64,000 bases of DNA. Source: Clostridiales bacterium (GTDB lineage Bacteria > Bacillota > Clostridia > Christensenellales > Christensenellaceae). Position 1 is the first letter of the stretch, and every line of letters begins with the position of its first letter. The DNA lies in NCBI GenBank assembly GCA_015056045.1, contig SVGZ01000002.1, positions 1 to 64,000 of the forward strand, in the 5' to 3' direction. Both the position numbers and the translations under genes were made by a program. Positions 59,201-64,000 of this stretch are shown here, piece by piece. The notes under the pieces are model-generated. The model was not told where the DNA came from, ran no database searches, and saw only the letters and a program-made list of their open reading frames with translations.

Positions 59201-59487
59201 ATGCGGGTTGGCGCGAAAAATTCATTACACGCTGTGCTTACCTGATCAATAACCACTTTGATAAATCGCTCGAAATTTTCGATGAGCTTGTTGCCCAGAT
59301 GGAAACAGAAATGAAGCGGCATATTTCTCGCTGGCATACACCCTCGAGCTATTCGGCTTGGCAGGGCAAGATCAGAAATATGCGCACGGTCATTTCCAAC
59401 AGACCGAAGGCATTGGCCAGACAGATGCAGAATGTCTTTGATGTTTCCGCTTCGCGCATGGCGGAATTATTCCCGCAGTGGTATTAA
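56233..59487 (+). CDS. CotH-kinase/lamin-tail domain lipoprotein
   Basis: This 1,084-residue surface lipoprotein has a signal peptide with lipobox LLSC. Several lamin-tail domains follow, marked by repeats of GLVISEVVSSN, DWIELYN and NLSMYYLSD-like strands up to about residue 620. A chitobiase-like beta domain comes next (YYTTDGSEPDRNAKHYSGPITL, about 640-690). A CotH domain (about 720-1000) carries LNLYLRSGYG, LRNSGQDNDD, YGLYDLKENQNEDW and FDLDFAFGG, consistent with an atypical kinase fold. The start is TTG 56233 after GGAG. It is paired with an NAGPA-domain lipoprotein 17 bases downstream. The substrate is unknown. Confidence 0.85.
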   Translation: MKNAQIKKSFAKIILAVCVSVMCLLPLLSCAIKKADMINENGLVISEVVSSNSASYHVERIGSPDWIELYNAGESAIDLSGYRIYKSEDDSFTFSDFVIEPGEYKLLCACASVYESDAYCIGFRLSKAGESLVIEDPEENEVAVLTFGELASDISYAYFNGEYCYSTTPTPGSENTGVFFEKLADAQNNAVTEGLVLSEAADGWAELYNSSEFALNLSMYYLSDSPADTEKAQLPQVMLAPGEYFAVGLNNAEGYDAKVSFGVAADESLYLFSREEILSSLETAGLFSAMSIGLDGNGRPVYYLETTPGEVNAEKFFTVPKPSLMGAKAGLHINELMLKNTVSLIDEDGDRSDWVELWNNSNETLRLSDFYLSDEEADLLKWQLPEAEIGAGEYVIIYLDSKDREYHTSFNLGEKETLYLTDMANFCYEELYFPDEGRLDNISYGLKEGSWLYFGKSTPGKENTSHGSEDLSNVEKLDKTGIFITEVSATATARSGKKDWIELYNGGSKSVSLSELYLSNDKDNLKLFQLSGTISPGSYKLIYASSKPTLQKDGVANFGISTAGEELFLTDENGAILDHFETGYLRVGTTSGRAKNDYSGSRVFFENETPGEANGRTIGSYLNAPEFSLEGGFYEGSITLELFGEGEIYYTTDGSEPDRNAKHYSGPITLSENTAISAVCYKEGRLMSDPAVSTYLFSDPHELPVVCLTMDPEDFRKVYAVSDKKGPIVEKKCNIEYYTEDGVIGTSFVAGARVAGNSTRTYAQKSLNLYLRSGYGQSSVVYPFFEGYPITEFKGLTLRNSGQDNDDERIADLYASVLMRGLDLDYAEGRFAVLYVNGRYYGLYDLKENQNEDWLASRYNIDPDKTNVIRRNRTVLNGSNTQIKQVYAIAQSRNMSSEENYEYFCQFVDPEAFIDYIIAQSFCGNGDMFNQKLWHMNDYSVRVRPVFFDLDFAFGGSNASVLSAFFTGDGVASPDGSLTNMYIPTALKKNAGWREKFITRCAYLINNHFDKSLEIFDELVAQMETEMKRHISRWHTPSSYSAWQGKIRNMRTVISNRPKALARQMQNVFDVSASRMAELFPQWY

Positions 59488-59504
59488 AAATATTCCCGGA
59501 AAAT

Positions 59505-60506
59505 ATGATGAGAAAAGACAGAAGAACAGTTATACTATTGATATTAGCGGTGATCACGGCGCTTTTTGCCATTGGCTGCAAAAAGGCAGAATTAAAGGAA
59601 CCGGTGGAAACACCTGTCTTTGAAGCTTTGACACCGACGATCGCACCGACACCGGAACCAACTCCGGAGCCGACACCTGAACCGACACCTGAGCCTACGC
59701 CGACACCGTATTTCGGCAGATTCGGTGAAAAATTCTATTCGGAAGAATACGATGTCGAATTTGCAACGGAAGGTGCCGTTATTCAGGATGAAACAAGCTA
59801 TATCAGCGAAACGATCTCCTTTGAGGTGACAACCTACCACGAAGAAGGTCTGACCTATTTCTTCGCGGATATTTACATCAAAGATATCGAATCCTTAAAA
59901 ACCGCTTTTTCGAGGGATAAATTCAACGCGAAAAATGAAAAGGTTCTCGAAATGGCAAGAAGAAACGGCGCTTTGGTTGCGATCAACGGCGATTATTACA
60001 CCGCACAGGAAGAAGGCATCATCATCCGCAACGGAGAATTGTATAAGAGCAGAAAAACAACGCGGGATGTCTGTGTTTTGTTCCGTGACGGTACGATGAA
60101 AACTTATGGACCGAAAGAATGGGATGAAGATGAGATCATGGCTGCAGACCCATGGCAAAGCTGGGTTTTCGGACCAAACCTTGTCAGAGAAGGCGTTTTG
60201 CAGACGGAATTCAATACTTCCGTTGCAAGGACAAACCCGCGTGCTGCGATCGGCTATTTTGAACCGGGGCATTATTGCTTTGTTGTTGTCGACGGCAGGC
60301 AGGGCAGTTATTCCAAAGGGCTTGATATGCAGGGATTGGCAGACCTGATGTATGAGCTTGGCTGCAAAGAGGCGTATAACCTCGATGGCGGTGCAACAGC
60401 TGTTATGGTATTGTTTGATGAACAGATTTCCAGACAATCCGATAACGGCAGAGGCTGCGGCGATATTATCTATATCAAAGAAGCGGAAATTTCCGTTCAG
60501 GAATAA
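59505..60506 (+). CDS. Phosphodiester glycosidase (NAGPA) family lipoprotein
   Basis: This 333-residue lipoprotein has a lipobox AIGC, then a Pro-Thr-Glu repeat linker (EPTPEPTPEPTP, about 45-65). The NAGPA domain (about 130-330) includes NGDYY, a FGPNLVREG segment and the terminal AYNLDGGATAVMVL. Family members cleave N-acetylglucosamine-1-phosphodiester or related bonds on surface glycans. It follows the CotH lipoprotein closely, and coexpression is likely. Role with CotH is inferred only from adjacency. Confidence 0.87.
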   Translation: MMRKDRRTVILLILAVITALFAIGCKKAELKEPVETPVFEALTPTIAPTPEPTPEPTPEPTPEPTPTPYFGRFGEKFYSEEYDVEFATEGAVIQDETSYISETISFEVTTYHEEGLTYFFADIYIKDIESLKTAFSRDKFNAKNEKVLEMARRNGALVAINGDYYTAQEEGIIIRNGELYKSRKTTRDVCVLFRDGTMKTYGPKEWDEDEIMAADPWQSWVFGPNLVREGVLQTEFNTSVARTNPRAAIGYFEPGHYCFVVVDGRQGSYSKGLDMQGLADLMYELGCKEAYNLDGGATAVMVLFDEQISRQSDNGRGCGDIIYIKEAEISVQE

Positions 60507-60638
60507 AAATCAAAAAACTTTTTGTTTGTCGGAATTGCAACAGGCATTTTGCAAACATAATGTTACAATAATAACGAAGTCAGGGATACACCCTGTATAT
60601 TTAGAGATCAGTAGTTTGAAACATTTTGGAGGAACAAT

Positions 60639-62429
60639 ATGTATATCACAAAGGACATCAAGTACATCGGCGTAAACGATCATAAAGTTGACCTTTTCGA
60701 AGGACAGTATGTCGTACCGAACGGCATGGCCTATAACTCCTATGCGATCATCGATGAAAAGATCGCGATCATGGACACCGTAGACCAGAACTTCACACAT
60801 GAATGGCTCGACAACATCCAGAATACACTCGGCGCAAGAAAGCCCGATTACCTCATCATTCAGCATATGGAACCCGACCATTCCGCAAATATTATGAACT
60901 TCACAAAAGTTTATCCGGAAACAACGATCGTTTCCTCTGCTAAGGCTTTTGTCATGATGAAGAACTTCTTCGGAACCGATTTTGCAGATAACAGGATCGT
61001 CGTCGGCGAAGGCGATACACTTTCCCTTGGCAGCCATGTCCTTACATTCGTTACAGCGCCCATGGTGCATTGGCCGGAAGTTATCGTAACCTATGACAGC
61101 ACAGATAAAGTTCTCTTCTCTGCAGACGGTTTCGGCAAATTCGGTGCACTCGATGTCGAAGAAGACTGGGCTTGCGAAGCAAGAAGATATTACATCGGTA
61201 TCGTCGGCAAATACGGCGCACAGGTACAGAGCCTCCTCAAAAAAGCAGCAGGTCTCGATATTTCCATCATCTGCCCGCTGCACGGACCGGTTTTAACCGA
61301 AAATCTCGGCTACTACATCAACCTGTATGATATCTGGTCTTCCTACAGACCCGAAGATGATGGCATCGTCATCGCCTATACATCGGTCTATGGAAACACA
61401 AAGAAGGCTGTCCTTCAACTCGAAGAAAAGCTCAAAGCAAAAGGCTGCCCGAACGTCGTTGTACACGACCTCGCACGCTGCGATATGGCAGAAGCTGTTG
61501 AAGATGCTTTCCGCTACAGCAAGATCGTCCTCGCAACAACAACCTATAATGCAGAGATCTTCCCCTTCATGCGTGAGTTCTTGAGTCATCTGACAGAACG
61601 CAACTTCAGCAACCGCACAGTCGGTATGATCGAAAATGGCAGCTGGGCACCGATGGCAGCAAGAGTTATGAAAGGCCTTTTGGAAAAGAGCAAGAACATC
61701 AGCTACACCGATACAACTGTCCGCATTCTTTCCGCTCTGAACGAAGAAAGCAGCGCACAGCTCGAAGCTCTGGCTGAAGAACTTTGCCACGAATATTTGG
61801 CGATCAAAGACGAAACAGCAAACAAGAACGATATGACAGCACTCTTCAAGATCGGTTACGGTCTCTATGTCGTCACATCGAACGACGGCAAAAAGGATAA
61901 CGGCCTTATCGTCAATACGATCACACAGGTTACCAACACACCGAACAGAGTTGCGGTTACGATTAATAAAGAAAATTATTCGCACCACGTTATCAAACAG
62001 ACGGGCATCATGAACGTCAACTGCCTGACAACCGAAGCACCCTTCAAGGTATTTGAAACATTCGGTTTCCAGAGCGGCAGAAATGTTGATAAGTTTGCAG
62101 GCTGCACACCGCACAGATCCGACAACGGTCTGATCTTCCTGCCCAGATACATCAACGCATTCATGTCCCTCAAGGTTGAACAGTATGTTGACCTTGGCAC
62201 ACACGGCATGTTCATCTGCTCGGTAGAAGAGGCAAGAGTCCTTTCCGATAAGGAAACCATGACCTACACCTACTACCTCGATAACGTTAAACCGAAGCCG
62301 CAGACAGAAGGCAAAAAAGGCTATGTCTGCAAGATCTGCGGATATGTCTATGAAGGCGAAAACCTTCCCGAAGATTATGTCTGCCCGCTTTGCAAACACG
62401 GCGCAGCGGATTTTGAACCGATCGAATAA
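60639..62429 (+). CDS. Multidomain flavodiiron protein with flavin reductase and rubredoxin domains
   Basis: This 596-residue oxygen or NO reductase has a metallo-beta-lactamase-like diiron domain (1-250) with the HMEPDHSAN iron-ligand motif, VHWPE and CPLHGP. A flavodoxin domain follows (about 255-395, AYTSVYGNTKKA). A flavin-reductase-like domain comes next (about 400-545), then a C-terminal rubredoxin domain (YVCKICGYVYEGENLPEDYVCPLCK). Such proteins let anaerobes scavenge oxygen. ATG has an AGGAGG site. It is followed by a free rubredoxin gene that could supply electrons. Confidence 0.93.
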   Translation: MYITKDIKYIGVNDHKVDLFEGQYVVPNGMAYNSYAIIDEKIAIMDTVDQNFTHEWLDNIQNTLGARKPDYLIIQHMEPDHSANIMNFTKVYPETTIVSSAKAFVMMKNFFGTDFADNRIVVGEGDTLSLGSHVLTFVTAPMVHWPEVIVTYDSTDKVLFSADGFGKFGALDVEEDWACEARRYYIGIVGKYGAQVQSLLKKAAGLDISIICPLHGPVLTENLGYYINLYDIWSSYRPEDDGIVIAYTSVYGNTKKAVLQLEEKLKAKGCPNVVVHDLARCDMAEAVEDAFRYSKIVLATTTYNAEIFPFMREFLSHLTERNFSNRTVGMIENGSWAPMAARVMKGLLEKSKNISYTDTTVRILSALNEESSAQLEALAEELCHEYLAIKDETANKNDMTALFKIGYGLYVVTSNDGKKDNGLIVNTITQVTNTPNRVAVTINKENYSHHVIKQTGIMNVNCLTTEAPFKVFETFGFQSGRNVDKFAGCTPHRSDNGLIFLPRYINAFMSLKVEQYVDLGTHGMFICSVEEARVLSDKETMTYTYYLDNVKPKPQTEGKKGYVCKICGYVYEGENLPEDYVCPLCKHGAADFEPIE

Positions 62430-62495
62430 AATACTTGCGATTTAAGCACAATAGGATTAAGATAAGACTAAAGAAAACATTTGGAGGAATAAACT

Positions 62496-62627
62496 ATGAA
62501 ATATGTATGCAGTGTATGTGGCTATGAATATGATGAAGCTGTTGAAGGCGTAAAATTTGAAGATCTCCCGGCAGATTATGTATGCCCTCTCTGCGGCGTA
62601 GAAAAAGATATGTTCAACGCTGAATAA
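62496..62627 (+). CDS. Rubredoxin
   Basis: This 43-residue protein has the iron-binding motifs [11 protein letters not shown] and [11 protein letters not shown], so four Cys ligands are present. The ribosome binding site GGAGG lies at 62484-62488. Rubredoxins carry single electrons to flavodiiron proteins and related oxidoreductases. It is shorter than the usual 52-54 residues, with a shortened middle ([14 protein letters not shown]). Confidence 0.95.
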   Translation: MKYVCSVCGYEYDEAVEGVKFEDLPADYVCPLCGVEKDMFNAE

Positions 62628-62635
62628 GAAAAACA

Positions 62636-62668
62636 AAAAGAACCCTTGATGATCAAGGGTTCTTTTTT
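62636..62668. terminator. Terminator after rubredoxin
   Basis: AACCCTTGA (62641-62649) pairs with TCAAGGGTT (62653-62661), with A-tract before and CTTTTTTT after. It may also end the convergent AraC-type gene. Confidence 0.9.
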
Positions 62669-62670
62669 TG

Positions 62671-63963
62671 TCAGAAAAGCTTCTTTAATTCTTCGAAATG
62701 TGCGATGAGCCATTCTGTCATCTGTTTGTTTGCCTCAAAAATCTGCGGATAGCGACCGATTTCATGGAACCATGCAACACAGATGAATTGGATAGAAAGG
62801 ACAACGTAGGGAAGCGCTACTTTTTCTTCTGCGGTCAGATGCATGATGCTGTCATAACCTTGGATGAGATGGGCAAAAATATCGGGCCATGTTTCATGTT
62901 TTTCCGCTTCGGTTTTGTTCCACAATTCGCTGAGGATGCTCGTCGCCGCATAGCAGGGATCAAAAAGGCGGATATTGCGCTCGGAAAGTTCGAAATCGAT
63001 GAATCCGGCTTCATTTCCGGAAAAGATTATGTTACCGGGATTCGGATCACGATGAATGAGCTGACGAGACAGCATAGGGTAGAGACTGCCAAATCCGGAA
63101 AGATACTCTTCCTGCAGGTCTTTGGGAATAGAAATAATTTTGCTGCTGTTTGGCATAGCCCATGCGCTGACCCTTTCAAAGAGCGGGAAATCTTCCGCTT
63201 CGAAATGGAGTTTTTTCAGGGCAAGATGGAGTTTGCCGATTGCTTTGCCGATATGAAATGCGTTTTCCGGTTCGCTGCAGATCTCTTTGGCTGTGAGCTG
63301 CTTTCCCGGGAGACGTTTCTGTAAGGAATAGTAGAGTTCGCCATCCTGAAGGAGAGTTTCTCCGTTGTCTGCGGGGATGGCTTCTGCAGAAAGGAGGCCT
63401 TCCGCGGCAAGAGCCTCTGCCAGATCGTTGTGTTTTTTTAGACTTCCTTTGTTGCGGCTGAGCTTTAACACATACTCTTCGCTGACATAAAAGGCATTTT
63501 CATTTTGTTCACCGGTGGATTCGTAAAAGACGGAGCGAACAGTTTCCTTATCCAATTCCCAATGAGAAAGCAGTTCGCTTATTTTTTTGCGTGTGATCAT
63601 AATGTGTTCCTCTTTTATAATGTTGATAGGGAGTGGTTTTTCTGTATAAATGTTTTTGATAAAGGAGGAAGGCGTATAGCCGAATTCCCGAAGGAAAGCA
63701 CGGAAGAACCCGGCATAGGTCTCAAAGCCATAGGACATTGCGATCTCTGTCTTTTTGCCCGAGCGCATTTCATAGACCGCAGCAAGGAGTCTGCGCCTTT
63801 TGATATAGGCAGCAGGCGGCATTCCGACTTCGCAGGAAAAGAGTTTGTAGAAATGCATAAGCGAATAACCGCATCTTTCCGCAAGCTCGGAAAGCGAAAA
63901 ATCGGCTTTCAGGTTTTCCTCGATATAGTCGAGGCAGCTTTGTATGAGCATGGCTTTTTGCAT
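62671..63963 (-). CDS. AraC-type HTH fused to an aminoglycoside-phosphotransferase-like kinase domain
   Basis: This 430-residue protein has an N-terminal AraC DNA-binding domain (about 5-105, LSELAERCGYSLMHFYKLFSCEVGMPPAAYIKRRRL and MSYGFETYAGFFRAFLREFGYTPSSF). It is joined to an APH/choline-kinase-like domain (about 130-430) with the catalytic HRDPNPGN and the metal site FIDFELS. AraC domains usually pair with ligand-binding domains, and a kinase-type partner is unusual. It may sense or modify a small hydroxyl compound. ATG follows GGAGG. The single frame argues against a sequencing artefact. Confidence 0.88.
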   Translation of the reverse strand: MQKAMLIQSCLDYIEENLKADFSLSELAERCGYSLMHFYKLFSCEVGMPPAAYIKRRRLLAAVYEMRSGKKTEIAMSYGFETYAGFFRAFLREFGYTPSSFIKNIYTEKPLPINIIKEEHIMITRKKISELLSHWELDKETVRSVFYESTGEQNENAFYVSEEYVLKLSRNKGSLKKHNDLAEALAAEGLLSAEAIPADNGETLLQDGELYYSLQKRLPGKQLTAKEICSEPENAFHIGKAIGKLHLALKKLHFEAEDFPLFERVSAWAMPNSSKIISIPKDLQEEYLSGFGSLYPMLSRQLIHRDPNPGNIIFSGNEAGFIDFELSERNIRLFDPCYAATSILSELWNKTEAEKHETWPDIFAHLIQGYDSIMHLTAEEKVALPYVVLSIQFICVAWFHEIGRYPQIFEANKQMTEWLIAHFEELKKLF

Positions 63964-64000
63964 ATCTTCCTCCTGTTTTTATTGCTGCAGCTTATGCTTC

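Noticed and set aside
59650-59706. Tandem CCGACACC-like repeat
   Set aside because: It encodes the Pro-Thr-Glu linker of the NAGPA lipoprotein; not a CRISPR or minisatellite of separate function.
1-64000. CRISPR arrays, integrases, transposases, rRNA and tRNA genes
   Set aside because: None seen: no regularly spaced direct repeats, no recombinase motifs, and apart from tmRNA no structural RNA gene could be recognised by eye.

Overview
The window looks like a chromosomal segment of an anaerobic, Gram-positive-type Firmicute, most likely an uncultured clostridial gut commensal. This placement is inferred from lipobox lipoproteins, an LPXTG surface protein, AzlCD, LuxS, a CotJC-like manganese catalase, a flavodiiron protein with rubredoxin, and the gene orders secG-rnr-smpB-ssrA and secA-prfB. 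No taxonomic marker RNA is present, so the order or family is not resolved. GC content is moderate by eye, with AT-rich intergenic leaders. Several promoters combine a 17-bp spacer with a good -10 or an extended TGn -10.

Region 1 (1-4,400) holds three tandem, nearly identical sugar-type ABC substrate-binding lipoprotein genes, the first cut by the window edge. Each has its own 3' GC-rich stem-loop and its own terminator, and the two complete leaders visible carry promoter-like sites. Region 2 (4,400-12,500) is a mixed stretch: alpha/beta hydrolase plus GNAT, a MocR regulator divergent from an ECF S-component plus YwlG-like protein, a DUF975 membrane protein, a GH88/105-like unsaturated glycuronyl hydrolase, a P-loop kinase-like protein and an M32 carboxypeptidase.

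Region 3 (12,600-28,700) is the striking accessory block. A GH51 arabinofuranosidase is followed by a minus-strand, operon-like run of eight consecutive paralogous short-chain dehydrogenases (SDRs). Upstream of these in the same run lie two DHDPS-family lyases and a D-2-hydroxyacid-dehydrogenase-like protein. Divergent from the head of the run is a two-gene RbsA/RbsC-type sugar transporter without an adjacent binding protein. Together with Region 1 and the nearby GH88/105 and GH43 enzymes, this suggests uptake and stepwise NAD(P)-dependent remodelling of a plant-derived sugar, sugar acid or cyclitol, ending in aldol cleavage. The substrate cannot be read from sequence.

Region 4 (28,780-44,960) is mostly housekeeping: holA-comEC-plsX, secG-rnr-smpB-tmRNA, luxS, azlCD, plsY, a two-domain flavoprotein, manganese catalase, a patatin-like lipase and an AlkD-like repair operon. 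It is interrupted by a roughly 620-bp HTH/small-ORF module flanked by a perfect 29-bp direct repeat that is itself a terminator. Region 5 (45,000-64,000) holds a GH43 gene divergent from a membrane-bound XRE regulator, cinA, a thioester-domain LPXTG adhesin, prfB-secA, an E2-acyltransferase-like protein lacking its catalytic motif, a CotH/lamin-tail lipoprotein paired with an NAGPA-domain lipoprotein, a multidomain flavodiiron protein with free rubredoxin, and an AraC-aminoglycoside-phosphotransferase-like fusion.
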